Shown one piece after another: positions 43,938 through 53,604 of a stretch of DNA of 64,000 nucleotides. The notes under the pieces are model-generated. The model did not search any database and was not told the origin of the DNA. It saw nothing but the letters and a program-made list of their open reading frames with translations. The stretch is taken from positions 62,001 to 126,000 of the forward strand of contig CAINDA010000035.1 in the NCBI GenBank assembly GCA_903847205.1. The letters run 5' to 3'. The translations under genes and the position numbers were made by a program. Each line of letters starts with the position of its first letter. Position 1 is the stretch's first letter. This stretch comes from an uncultured Bacteroidota bacterium. Lineage in GTDB: Bacteria; Bacteroidota; Bacteroidia; 2-12-FULL-35-15.

Positions 43938-44654
43938 TTAAAAGCTTAATACAGTCTGCTCCCCAGTCATCAAATTAATTAATTGCAGCTCATCCGGATT
44001 TTTAATTTTTTCCAGAATAACCATAATGGTTTTAAGAGCCATATAAGAGCCTATGATTCCCGGCACAATGCCCAATACACCATTTTCATCACAGTTTGGA
44101 ACATCTTCCGCATTGGGAGCTTCAGGATAGATATCACGCAGATTTTTACTGCCCTTATAGTTAAATACAGCCAGCTGTCCTTCAAATCTTAAAATGCTTC
44201 CGTAAATTATTGTTTTGTTTAATTTAACACTAGTATCATTTACGAGATAACGTGTTAAAAAATTATCGGAGCAGTCTGCAATAATATCAAACTGAGAAAT
44301 AATTTGTTCAGCATTATTTTCATTCAGCATTTCATTAAAAACAACAAATCCAGTATTTACATTTTGTTTTTTCAATCTCTCCGCAGCCGTAACAGCCTTT
44401 GGTTTGCCAACGTCAACTGTTCCAAATAAAATCTGACGGTGCAGGTTGTGAAGTTCTATTTTATCAAAATCAATTATTCCGATAGTGCCGATTCCTGCAG
44501 CATTTAAATATTGAAGAATAGGGCAGCCCAGGCCACCGGCGCCTATAATAAGCACCTTAGCATTCTTTAATTTCTCCTGTCCTTTCAGCCCCACTTCCGG
44601 AAGCATCATCTGACGGTTGTAACGCACTAGTTCTTCTCTGCTGAACTTACTCAT
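43938..44654 (-). CDS. thiF: ThiF/MoeB-family adenylyltransferase
   Basis: This 238-residue E1-like enzyme activates the C-terminal GlyGly of ThiS as an acyl-adenylate for sulfur transfer. The ATP-binding motif is GAGGLGCPILQYLNAAGIG, and the adenylation site lies in IIDFDKIELHNLHRQILF. A single Cys in VPNCDENGVLGIVPG is at the position of the catalytic Cys of E. coli ThiF. The two CxxC zinc pairs seen in E. coli ThiF and MoeB are missing, as is the C-terminal rhodanese domain that many related proteins carry. It ends the thiamine operon, 4 bp after thiH. Confidence 0.92.
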   Translation of the reverse strand: MSKFSREELVRYNRQMMLPEVGLKGQEKLKNAKVLIIGAGGLGCPILQYLNAAGIGTIGIIDFDKIELHNLHRQILFGTVDVGKPKAVTAAERLKKQNVNTGFVVFNEMLNENNAEQIISQFDIIADCSDNFLTRYLVNDTSVKLNKTIIYGSILRFEGQLAVFNYKGSKNLRDIYPEAPNAEDVPNCDENGVLGIVPGIIGSYMALKTIMVILEKIKNPDELQLINLMTGEQTVLSF

Positions 44655-44658
44655 TGTT

Positions 44659-45768
44659 TTACATTAAAATTTTATCCCAGTCTTTCCAAACGGTTTCATA
44701 TCCCTGCGATTTAATAAGCTCATCAATCTGCTGAGGCGAACGATCATCGCTGATTTCAAACTGTTCGAGTGAACTCGGCGCAGCTGCATACCCGCCAGGA
44801 TTTGTTTTAGAACCAGCACTCATAGAAGTAACACCCAGCTTGATTATGTTGTTTCGGAAATTTTCATTTTCTCTCGTTGAAATAGAAAGTTCAATCTCTT
44901 CATTAAAAATTCGGTAAGCGCAAATCAGCTGTACCAGCTCGCTGTCGTTCATTATTACTTTTGGTTCAATGATTCCTTCAGCCGGACGCAGACGCGGAAA
45001 TGAAATAGAATATTTAGTTCTCCAATATTTTTTTTCAAGGTAAGTTAAATGCAGGGCAGCAAAAAAAGAATCGGTACGCCAGTCTTCCAACCCGATAAGG
45101 ATACCTAAACCAATTTTATGAATACCTGATTTTCCAAGCCTGTCAGGCGTTTCAAGACGATAATTAAAATTAGATTTTTTTCCTTTCGGATGATGTAATT
45201 TGTAATCGTCTTTATGATAGGTTTCCTGGTAAACTAAAACGGTGTTCAAACCTGCAGTAGTCAGCTCTTCATATTCGAGCTGCTCTAGCGGCTGCACCTC
45301 AATTGAAATATGAGAGAAATAAGGAGTCAGAAGCTTAATTGCATTTTTTAAATAAGGTACGCCTACTGTCTGTCCTGCCTCCCCTGTAACCAGCAGAACA
45401 TGGTCATATCCTAATGCCTTCACAGCAAGTGCTTCTGCTATAATTTCTGAGTCGCTTAATGTTTTTCGCTTGATTTTATTATCTAAACTAAAACCGCAGT
45501 AGGTACAAATATTCTGACATTCGTTAGAAAGATAAATAGGTATATACAGCTGAATAGTTTTGCCAAAACGTTTCTGAGTAAGGTAGTGGCTCAACTGCGC
45601 CATTTGTTCAAGAAATGGCATTGCGGCAGGAGAGATGAGTGCTTTAAAATCCTCCAGATCCCTCTTCGTAGTTTTATTCAAAGCATTCTCAACATCCATT
45701 TTTGTTTTAGAGAGGATACTTTGTTTTACTTCGTTCCAGTTATATGTGTTGAATAATTCGGTGAACAT
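44659..45768 (-). CDS. thiH: 2-iminoacetate synthase (radical SAM)
   Basis: This radical-SAM lyase of 369 residues cleaves tyrosine to dehydroglycine (2-iminoacetate) and p-cresol, for the thiazole ring. The [4Fe-4S] motif CxxxCxxC is C84, C88 and C91 (ECQNICTYCGF). Further family text is LLVTGEAGQTVGVPYLKNAI, LNTVLVYQETYHKDDY, and near the end GVTSMSAGSKTNPGGY. Its presence in place of thiO (glycine oxidase) suits low-oxygen conditions. It is preceded by the GxxExxY gene, which interrupts the expected thiG-thiH order. Confidence 0.96.
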   Translation of the reverse strand: MFTELFNTYNWNEVKQSILSKTKMDVENALNKTTKRDLEDFKALISPAAMPFLEQMAQLSHYLTQKRFGKTIQLYIPIYLSNECQNICTYCGFSLDNKIKRKTLSDSEIIAEALAVKALGYDHVLLVTGEAGQTVGVPYLKNAIKLLTPYFSHISIEVQPLEQLEYEELTTAGLNTVLVYQETYHKDDYKLHHPKGKKSNFNYRLETPDRLGKSGIHKIGLGILIGLEDWRTDSFFAALHLTYLEKKYWRTKYSISFPRLRPAEGIIEPKVIMNDSELVQLICAYRIFNEEIELSISTRENENFRNNIIKLGVTSMSAGSKTNPGGYAAAPSSLEQFEISDDRSPQQIDELIKSQGYETVWKDWDKILM

Positions 45769-45787
45769 TTTTTCTCGCTGTTTTAGT

Positions 45788-45816
45788 TTCTCGCTGATTT
45801 CGCTGATCTTCGCTGA
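45788..45816. repeat. CGCTGAT word repeat, left flank of the GxxExxY gene
   Basis: On the plus strand TTCTCGCTGATTTCGC and following text gives three CGCTGA words at 9-10-bp spacing over 29 bp. It agrees at 23 of 29 positions with the left arm of the palindrome at 46230-46258, in the same orientation. The two therefore bracket the GxxExxY gene as a direct repeat. It lies just before the thiH start codon. Confidence 0.75.
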
Positions 45817-45822
45817 TTTTTT

Positions 45823-46200
45823 TTATAAATTATTAACTATTCTTGCAATACCCGTTGTAATGTTATCGGTGTTGAAATTCACTAACAGCCCTAATTTAGT
45901 ATCTGTAATTTTAAGATATGTAAGTAATTGCTTATAGTGAACCGGAGCTAATATTTCAACAGATTTTATTTCGATAATAACTTTGTCATTAACGAATAAA
46001 TCAAGTCTGAATCCTAAATCCAATTTTATTTCATCGTAAACAACTGGTATCGGAACCTGCGCAGCAACTTGCAATCCTGCTTTAGCGAGTTCATATTTTA
46101 GAGCAGCCTCATACACTGACTCAAGTAACCCTGGACCAAGTGTATTATATACTTTGAATATTGCACCTCTTACAATGTATGATATTTCATTTTCATCCAT
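45823..46200 (-). CDS. GxxExxY protein (PD-(D/E)XK nuclease-like)
   Basis: This 125-residue protein has the name-giving motif GLLESVY within YNTLGPGLLESVYEAALKYEL (about 20-40). It also has a nuclease-like core, LDLFVNDKVIIEIKSVE, that fits the D...ExK active site of the PD-(D/E)XK superfamily, and Leu-rich HYKQLLTYLKITDTKLGLLVNF. The biological role of the family is not known to me. It has no relation to thiamine synthesis, yet it is embedded in the operon between thiG and thiH on the same strand, bracketed by related repeats on both sides. That suggests a recently inserted unit. Confidence 0.93.
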   Translation of the reverse strand: MDENEISYIVRGAIFKVYNTLGPGLLESVYEAALKYELAKAGLQVAAQVPIPVVYDEIKLDLGFRLDLFVNDKVIIEIKSVEILAPVHYKQLLTYLKITDTKLGLLVNFNTDNITTGIARIVNNL

Positions 46201-46229
46201 TTTGAGTAATTCTATTAGGTAAAAAATAT

Positions 46230-46327
46230 TTCTCGCGGATTTCGCAGATTACCGCAGAGTTTACTTTTTTTGGTTCTATATAATTATACATTCATCCTTC
46301 TGCGTTAATCTGCGAAATCTGCGAGAA
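46230..46327. repeat. Palindromic element of CGCAGATT words after thiG
   Basis: Arms 46230-46258 and 46299-46327, inverted, agree at 27 of 29 positions with a 40-bp AT-rich spacer. Each arm begins or ends TTCTCGC and contains three CGC words at 9-10-bp spacing (core ATTTCGCAGATTA). It starts 3 bp after the thiG stop codon and lies 29 bp before the GxxExxY start. Confidence 0.88.
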
Positions 46328-46330
46328 AAA

Positions 46331-47101
46331 TCATTCCTCCAAAAATGAAGTCAGTGGACTGCTGGCCTCTGCGAAATTTTTAGGTTTTGCCAGCCGTGCT
46401 TCATAAGCCATTCGTCCAGCTTCTACGGCAAGTTTGAACGCTTCTGCCATTTTTATTGGATTACCGGAAACAGCAATTGCTGTATTTACCAGAACAGCAT
46501 CGGCTCCCATTTCCATTGCTTCAGCAGCATGCGACGGCGCGCCAAGTCCTGCATCAATAACAACAGGCACATTACTCTGCTCAATAATAATTTCTAAAAA
46601 ACGCCTTGTCTGCAGTCCGCTGTTACTGCCTATTGGCGAACCTAAAGGCATAAGGGCTGCCACCCCTGCATCTTCTAAATATTTGCATAAAACCGGGTCG
46701 GCATGAATATACGGAAGAACAATAAAACCAAGCTTCACCAGCTCTTCCGCCGCTTTTAAAGTTTCTATAGGGTCGGGTAATAAATATTTCGGATCAGGAT
46801 GAATTTCCAATTTAAGCCAATTTGTTTCTAGTGCTTCACGGGCTAATTCAGCAGCAAATACAGCCTCTTTAGCAGAACGTACACCGGAAGTATTCGGCAG
46901 CAGATTAAATTGAGGATGTGAAAGATGTTTTAAAATATCATCATCACTGCTGTTCATCTTCACACGTTTCAGAGCAACAGTTACAAGCTCAGAACCTGAT
47001 ATTAATAAGGCATCTTCCATTAGCTGTGACGAACTGAATTTACCTGTTCCGGTAAATAATCTGGAATTAAATTCCTTATCTGATATTATTAATTTTTTCA
47101 T
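46331..47101 (-). CDS. thiG: Thiazole synthase
   Basis: ThiG condenses 1-deoxyxylulose 5-phosphate, dehydroglycine and ThiS-thiocarboxylate into the thiazole phosphate. The 256 residues form a TIM barrel with the Schiff-base lysine in NWLKLEI (K97) and phosphate-binding glycines in the segments [11 protein letters not shown] and [12 protein letters not shown]. The opening [12 protein letters not shown] is typical. It follows thiE by 5 bp. Confidence 0.97.
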   Translation of the reverse strand: MKKLIISDKEFNSRLFTGTGKFSSSQLMEDALLISGSELVTVALKRVKMNSSDDDILKHLSHPQFNLLPNTSGVRSAKEAVFAAELAREALETNWLKLEIHPDPKYLLPDPIETLKAAEELVKLGFIVLPYIHADPVLCKYLEDAGVAALMPLGSPIGSNSGLQTRRFLEIIIEQSNVPVVIDAGLGAPSHAAEAMEMGADAVLVNTAIAVSGNPIKMAEAFKLAVEAGRMAYEARLAKPKNFAEASSPLTSFLEE

Positions 47102-47106
47102 TTGTT

Positions 47107-47781
47107 TTAATTTTCAGGACTGATTACAGAAGTTCTGCAGGTTTTAAATTCTTGCAATTCACTAATTATTTTTTTTGCTGCATCTATTTTATTTTCTGCC
47201 AGGTTTATTGCGGAAGCAATTGCGATGCCGTGAATGCCGGTGTTCATCAATGTTTTAATATCATCCATTTTTATTCCGCCGATAGCAATAATTGGAATTG
47301 TTATCTTGGCCTCGATACATTTTTTAATAATTTTATCATAACCTTCAATTCCCAGCACCGGACTTAAATTTTCTTTAGTTGATGTAAAACGAAAAGGGCC
47401 TAAGCCGATATAGTCAATGCCTGACGCATCACGTATTTGAATATCTTCGAAAGTATTTGCAGTTCCGCCAATAATAGCATCAGCACCTAACAGCTCTCTC
47501 GCCTCTTGCGGGCTCATATCTGTTTTTCCCAAATGCACGCCGTCTGCTTTTACTGCTTTTGCGATACTTACATTATCGTTGATGATTAATTTCACATTGT
47601 ATTTGCGGCAGACTAATTCTGTTTTTAAAGCAATGTCTAACCATTCGTCGTACGATTTATTTTTGACACGCAACTGTATCCAGTCCACACCCGAAAGGCA
47701 GGCAGACAGGGCAAGTTCATCATGCGTCACGCCAGCAGATTCCTGAGTAATGTAATGTAAATATGAAATTGTTTTATTCAT
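47107..47781 (-). CDS. thiE: Thiamine-phosphate synthase
   Basis: ThiE joins the pyrimidine diphosphate and thiazole phosphate to make thiamine phosphate. I take the start at 47781 ([15 protein letters not shown]), giving 224 residues; the longer frame to 47826 would run back into thiD and lacks conserved text. Signatures are [33 protein letters not shown], and IPIIAIGGI. With this start it overlaps the thiD end by 8 bp, indicating translational coupling. Confidence 0.95.
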   Translation of the reverse strand: MNKTISYLHYITQESAGVTHDELALSACLSGVDWIQLRVKNKSYDEWLDIALKTELVCRKYNVKLIINDNVSIAKAVKADGVHLGKTDMSPQEARELLGADAIIGGTANTFEDIQIRDASGIDYIGLGPFRFTSTKENLSPVLGIEGYDKIIKKCIEAKITIPIIAIGGIKMDDIKTLMNTGIHGIAIASAINLAENKIDAAKKIISELQEFKTCRTSVISPEN

Positions 47782-48565
47782 GTTTAAGAAAAGTGTTGTT
47801 TGAATGAAAACCAAGCAATGAATCATTGCTTAGTAAAAAATCAGCCGCATATTTTTTTGCTTTCGAACAGGCTGTTTCTAAAGACATCCCTTTTGAAAGA
47901 TTAGCTGTAATGGCTGCTGATAAAACACAGCCGGAACCATGCTTTGGAAAAACAGTTGAAATTTCAGATGGAAATAAAAACTCTCTGCCATCCATGGTAA
48001 ATAAAAAATCTGTCCCTTTTTTTTCTTCGCTGTGTCCTCCCTTTAAATATACATTGCAGAAGCGACTCAACTGTTTTGCATTTTTTTGAGCATCATTGTA
48101 TGTTCCAAGCTGCAATGATTCCGGGATGTTAGGAGTTATTAAAAACAATTCGCTGCAGACTGTTTCCAGCAGTTTTTGATTTACATTATTATGAAATTCA
48201 AATCCTGCACTGGCTTTTAAAATGGGATCCCAAATTATTTTAGGAGTTATGAGTTGAAAGTTATGAATTGTTTTTAAATAGGTGATCAGCTCCAATAGAA
48301 CTTCTAAATTTTCTATCAAACCGATTTTTATATATTCAAACTGAAATCGTTTCTGCAGAATTTCAATCTGGGCAATCATCTGTGAAAGACCCAGCCATTC
48401 TGCCTTTTCAAAAGAAATATCATTTTGATAGGTCAATGCTGATACAACACCCATTCCATAAGTATCGCAATACTCAAATGTTTTTATATCGGCCAGTATG
48501 CCGGCACCGGCACTTGGGTCGAAACCTGCAATACTCAAAACATTTGGACGGGCTTGCTTAGACAT
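47774..48565 (-). CDS. thiD: Hydroxymethylpyrimidine / phosphomethylpyrimidine kinase
   Basis: ThiD phosphorylates HMP twice to give HMP-PP for ThiE. The start at 48565 (MSKQARPNVLSIAGFDPSAGAG) gives 263 residues, near the family norm. The frame is open upstream to 48676 but lies within the previous gene. The ribokinase fold is shown by AGFDPSAGAGILADIKTF, IIWDPILKAS, LITPNIPES and GSGCVLSAAITANLSKG. It overlaps the previous gene by 8 bp, as it does with thiE. Confidence 0.95.
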   Translation of the reverse strand: MSKQARPNVLSIAGFDPSAGAGILADIKTFEYCDTYGMGVVSALTYQNDISFEKAEWLGLSQMIAQIEILQKRFQFEYIKIGLIENLEVLLELITYLKTIHNFQLITPKIIWDPILKASAGFEFHNNVNQKLLETVCSELFLITPNIPESLQLGTYNDAQKNAKQLSRFCNVYLKGGHSEEKKGTDFLFTMDGREFLFPSEISTVFPKHGSGCVLSAAITANLSKGMSLETACSKAKKYAADFLLSNDSLLGFHSNNTFLKHE

Positions 48566-49181
48566 GATGTTCATTACTAATTTCATTAACGGCAGCGCAT
48601 ACTTTTTGCAGTGTATCAAATTTCCGAATCGGATCAGCAGACTGCCACAAAGCCCCCAGTACAGCTGCTCCGTCAAAACCTAAACGCATTGCTTCTTTTA
48701 TTGTATCCTCGTCAATTCCTCCAAGGGCAATTATTTCGCAATTGCTTATTTGATTATTTAAAAAAATTTCCAAGTCATTTTTTTCAAATGCTGCGTGATA
48801 ATTTTTTTTTGAAATGCTGTTAAAAACAGGACTCAAGAATACGTATTGAAAATTGGTATTCAATGTTTTTAATTCTTCCAGTGAATGAAAGGAAGCGCTT
48901 TGATGCATATATTCCTCCATCGCAGCAAATGATAAATATGGAGTATGCTTTGTGTAATGAACTCCTTTTAATCCATATTCATGTGCTAATTGATGATGTG
49001 AATGCACAACTACCCTATTTTGATATTGCGTTGGAATCAGTTGAATATATCGCTCTAATTCATGATAAGTAAAATCAGGTTTTCGTAAATGAAAATATTC
49101 TAATCCAGCTTCAAACAATGCCCCTAACAATGCATGTTCATTGCTTAAGTCAATTGGATTAGATATAACTATTAATTTCAT
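48558..49181 (-). CDS. Second thiamine-phosphate-synthase-like protein (TenI/ThiE-like)
   Basis: This 207-residue TIM-barrel protein belongs to the ThiE/TenI family (FHLRKPDFTYHELERYI, VVVHSHHQLAHEYGLKGVHYTKHT, YVFLSPVFNSISKKNYH, IIALGGIDEDT). The phosphate-binding segments look degenerate compared with the ThiE encoded next door, so it may be a TenI-like thiazole tautomerase rather than a second synthase. Keeping one ThiE and one such homologue in the operon is common in Bacteroidota, from general knowledge. It is separated from thiC by 136 bp. Confidence 0.88.
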   Translation of the reverse strand: MKLIVISNPIDLSNEHALLGALFEAGLEYFHLRKPDFTYHELERYIQLIPTQYQNRVVVHSHHQLAHEYGLKGVHYTKHTPYLSFAAMEEYMHQSASFHSLEELKTLNTNFQYVFLSPVFNSISKKNYHAAFEKNDLEIFLNNQISNCEIIALGGIDEDTIKEAMRLGFDGAAVLGALWQSADPIRKFDTLQKVCAAVNEISNEHHV

Positions 49182-49204
49182 TTACGTAAGCTCTTTCTTT
49201 GTTT

Positions 49205-49308
49205 TAGCCCCGATTGCAGCGGCATCCTTTTTTATGCTTTATTTCAAAGCATAAAAAAGATACAGTACTTCGACTATGCTCAGTATAAACTCCAAGCGGG
49301 ATTAGGCT
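49205..49308. repeat. Intergenic structured repeat after thiC
   Basis: The spacer between thiC and the TenI-like gene begins AGCCCCGATTGCAGCGGCAT, then a strong hairpin (49224-49261: ATCCTTTTTTATGCTTT pairing with AAAGCATAAAAAAGAT), then TACTTCGACTATGCTCAGTA and AAGCGGGATTAGGCT. From general knowledge, elements with this order of text recur in spacers of many Flavobacteria-type genomes. The TTCGACTATGCTCAG piece looks like a second repeat family inserted in the first. The hairpin may also attenuate the operon after thiC. Confidence 0.55.
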
Positions 49309-49317
49309 TCAAATCAT

Positions 49318-51319
<2,002 letters not shown>

Positions 51320-51321
51320 CT

Positions 51322-51522
51322 TTACCCTCCCTGAGTTGCTTTGATTAAAATAATTTTATCATTTTTATTTACAATGCTTTTATCCCATTCTGAACGAGGG
51401 ATAACTTTATTATTCAGCGCTGCTGCAATACCTTTGGCAGGCTCTATATTTAAAATTCGGAATACATCAGAAAGCGGCTGGGCTTTATCCAAAGAAAAGG
51501 CTTCGTTGTTAATATAAATCAT
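51322..51522 (-). CDS. thiS: Sulfur carrier protein ThiS
   Basis: This 66-residue ubiquitin-like protein ends in GlyGly (ATQGG), the site of thiocarboxylate formation by ThiF. A beta-grasp fold is consistent with MIYINNEAFSL, IAAALNNKVIPRSEWD and DKIILIKATQGG. It is the first gene of the thiamine operon after the TPP riboswitch. Confidence 0.95.
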   Translation of the reverse strand: MIYINNEAFSLDKAQPLSDVFRILNIEPAKGIAAALNNKVIPRSEWDKSIVNKNDKIILIKATQGG

Positions 51523-51604
51523 ATCAATACATTTTAAAAAATCGCTAAAACTTAGGAGGAAAATAATGCGGATAGAAGGAGAAGGAAGAAAGAAAAAAAT
51601 TCTT

Positions 51605-51766
51605 AAGCTTAGTTCCCTTCGGCAGCATTATCTGCATCAGGTTATGTTTCAAATGAAACAAAGGGTATGATCTCAGACTTTCAATTACTGGAAGCAGATT
51701 TATGAAAGGAGGATTTTAATCTCCGGCCATCAGCAGCTTTCTTTATTTGAAAGACACCCCTAAAAG
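51605..51766 (-). promoter_or_regulatory. TPP riboswitch (thi box)
   Basis: On the minus strand the conserved aptamer segments appear in order: GGGGTG with P1 flank (51753-51766), CTGAGA (near 51675), ACCCTTTG, CCTGATGCAGATAATGC and GAAGGGAAC (near 51611-51620). The P3 arm is extended between GGGGTG and CTGAGA. It lies about 80 bp before thiS, so it controls the whole thiamine operon in response to thiamine diphosphate. Confidence 0.95.
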
Positions 51767-51777
51767 TTTTACGAATA

Positions 51778-51785
51778 CAAAGATA
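51778..51785 (-). promoter_or_regulatory. -7 element of the thiamine operon
   Basis: The minus strand reads TATCTTTG, matching TAnnTTTG, placed so that transcription would begin just before the first paired segment of the riboswitch. A TTG lies 11 bp upstream, too close for a standard -33. Confidence 0.55.
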
Positions 51786-51840
51786 TAAATTTCTAACAAG
51801 GATAGAGGAATCCTTTTCATTCAATATACAGCCGTGGAAA

Positions 51841-52821
51841 TTATTTTATTTTTCTAAACGCTTCTGCCTCGGAGTTTAAATCCAGAAATGGATACTCCTC
51901 CCCCAGCTTTCTGCAGTAATCGGAATAAGTTTCTTTAAATTTTTCATGAGCTTTGGTATCCGAATTAAACGGACGGTGCTGTTTTGCAGTAATAATATCT
52001 TTTATTTTTCCGAAGAGAATTTTTGTTTCCTCATCAAAAACTGTGTTCATCAGCTTTTCGAAAACATAATCAACAGCCTGTTCATTGGGGTGTACGAGGT
52101 CAGCTTTATAAAAACGGTAATCGCGTAAATCATCAATTACTAATTCGTAGGCAGGGAAATAAAATGAATTACTGTTTTCATTTACCAGTTCATGAACAGC
52201 CTCGAGCAGACGTGCTTTGCTCAAATTATTTTCTGCCACACCATCTCTTATATAACGGACGGGGCTCACAGTGAAAATGATTTTTATATCTGGATTAAAT
52301 CGTTTTAATTCTTCAAGCAGTAATTTATAGTCACTTACAATTTCTGTAATACTTAACAGATGTTTAGTAAATTCTTTTTGAGATACTTTATGACAGTTGG
52401 CAGCAAATTCACCTGTTGCATTTTGCCTGTAAACAAAAGCCGAACCAAAGGTAATAAAGAGCCAGTCTGCCTTCATAATAAAATAGTGAGCAGATGAAAT
52501 ATTTTCATTTATTTCTGATAAACAGTTCAGCTTATCAGTATTCGAAAAACGGCTGTGATGTTCCCAGCTGTTCCAGCATTCATTTGCAAAAAACAATTCA
52601 TTTTCCTGCATTGGTTTATTATCAATATATCTGCGAATTGCGGAAGCAATGCTTGCGGGATTAAATAAAACGCCGTGCGGATTAATCTGCACATTAAATT
52701 TATACTGCAGCATTAAATCGCCGATGTTTTCGGCAAAGCAGGAGCCTGCCAATAAAAGTTTATTTGAATAACTTACTTTTTGCGGAAAAGGCTGGATAGG
52801 AAACGTGAGGTGGAAATTCAT
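51841..52821 (-). CDS. GSCFA domain protein
   Basis: This 326-residue cytoplasmic protein contains the family-naming motif LLAGSCFAENIG (near residue 25), then INPHGVLFNP and ADWLFITFGSAFVYR, and later FTVSPVRYIRDG. The fold resembles SGNH/GDSL hydrolases, with the Ser and His expected in GSCF and near DLVHPNEQA. The function is not known. It lies between the riboswitch and the LRR gene and is transcribed with the latter's strand. Confidence 0.9.
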   Translation of the reverse strand: MNFHLTFPIQPFPQKVSYSNKLLLAGSCFAENIGDLMLQYKFNVQINPHGVLFNPASIASAIRRYIDNKPMQENELFFANECWNSWEHHSRFSNTDKLNCLSEINENISSAHYFIMKADWLFITFGSAFVYRQNATGEFAANCHKVSQKEFTKHLLSITEIVSDYKLLLEELKRFNPDIKIIFTVSPVRYIRDGVAENNLSKARLLEAVHELVNENSNSFYFPAYELVIDDLRDYRFYKADLVHPNEQAVDYVFEKLMNTVFDEETKILFGKIKDIITAKQHRPFNSDTKAHEKFKETYSDYCRKLGEEYPFLDLNSEAEAFRKIK

Positions 52822-52828
52822 TTCTTTG

Positions 52829-52962
52829 GGAATTGGAGAATCAGAGATTTAGAGAAATGAAGATTTAATGTACTCATAGCTTGCCTTCAAATAATGCTAT
52901 TAATTTTATATTTTGGAATGTTACAATTCTCCATTTCACTAAATCCATATTTCTCCATTTCC
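52829..52962. repeat. Palindromic element of GGAGAAAT words
   Basis: Arms 52829-52863 and 52928-52962, inverted, agree at 28 of 35 positions with a 64-bp spacer. They are built of words such as TGGAGAA and TTTAGAGAAATG. The right arm ends immediately at the stop codon of the leucine-rich-repeat gene. Confidence 0.8.
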
Positions 52963-53598
52963 TTACTGCGCACACTTACAAAATGGAGAAAAATAAATTT
53001 TCGCATGCGGCAGGTATGACTGGAGCCTAGCCTGCTCTGCATCAGGAATCATAATTACACGCAAATCAACCAATTCTAAATTTTTCAGATCTCTCATTGA
53101 AACAGGAAATTTATCAATATCATTACTCCACAAATCAAGATTTTTTAATTTTTCAAGTTTCCCGATTTCTGCAGGCAATGAGGTTAAATCATTATTATTT
53201 GCCTCGAGGTAATATAAATTTTTCAGGTTTCCTATCTGTGGCGTAATTTCTTCCAGGCCGTTTCTTGAAATTGACAAGTATTGAAGGTTTTTCAGAGTCC
53301 CTATCTCATCAGGAATATTCTGTATGTTGTTTTTACTCAAATCTAAATACTGTAGGTTAGTAAATTTAAAAATTTCAGGAGGAAATTTTTTAAATCTTTT
53401 TTTCCTCAATTCTAATTTAATTACCTGGTCTGGATGCTTCAAAGCATCCTCAATACTGATGAAAGCAGTCATTGTATCCAGTGTCAAAGAATCAAGCAGC
53501 TGCGCATGCGCTTTATTATTATGTGAAAACAAAATAATAAACAGAAGCAACGAAAGCACTGATTTCACCAGATTTTTATGTAATGAAGCGGATTTCAT
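52963..53598 (-). CDS. Secreted leucine-rich-repeat protein
   Basis: This 211-residue protein has a signal peptide (about 1-32, cleavage near AHAQ) followed by five LRRs of 23 residues (about 60-175), for example LQYLDLSKNNIQNIPDEIGTL and LYYLEANNNDLTSLPAEIGKL. The C-terminus ends FCKCAQ, so a disulfide or thiol is possible. It follows ribF by 6 bp, but a functional link is not obvious. It may be a periplasmic or surface binding protein. Confidence 0.88.
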   Translation of the reverse strand: MKSASLHKNLVKSVLSLLLFIILFSHNNKAHAQLLDSLTLDTMTAFISIEDALKHPDQVIKLELRKKRFKKFPPEIFKFTNLQYLDLSKNNIQNIPDEIGTLKNLQYLSISRNGLEEITPQIGNLKNLYYLEANNNDLTSLPAEIGKLEKLKNLDLWSNDIDKFPVSMRDLKNLELVDLRVIMIPDAEQARLQSYLPHAKIYFSPFCKCAQ

Positions 53599-53604
53599 TT
53601 TTTC

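Noticed and set aside
45823-46200. GxxExxY gene as part of thiamine synthesis
   Set aside because: Its nuclease-like core has no link to thiamine enzymes, and it is bracketed by repeats that mark it as an insertion.
47782-47826. Upstream ATG for thiE (longer frame)
   Set aside because: It would extend further into thiD and adds no conserved text; [12 protein letters not shown] matches the usual start.
48566-48676. Upstream ATG for thiD (longer frame)
   Set aside because: The extra 37 residues are translated from the preceding gene in another frame; MSKQARPNVLSIAGFDPS is the family start.
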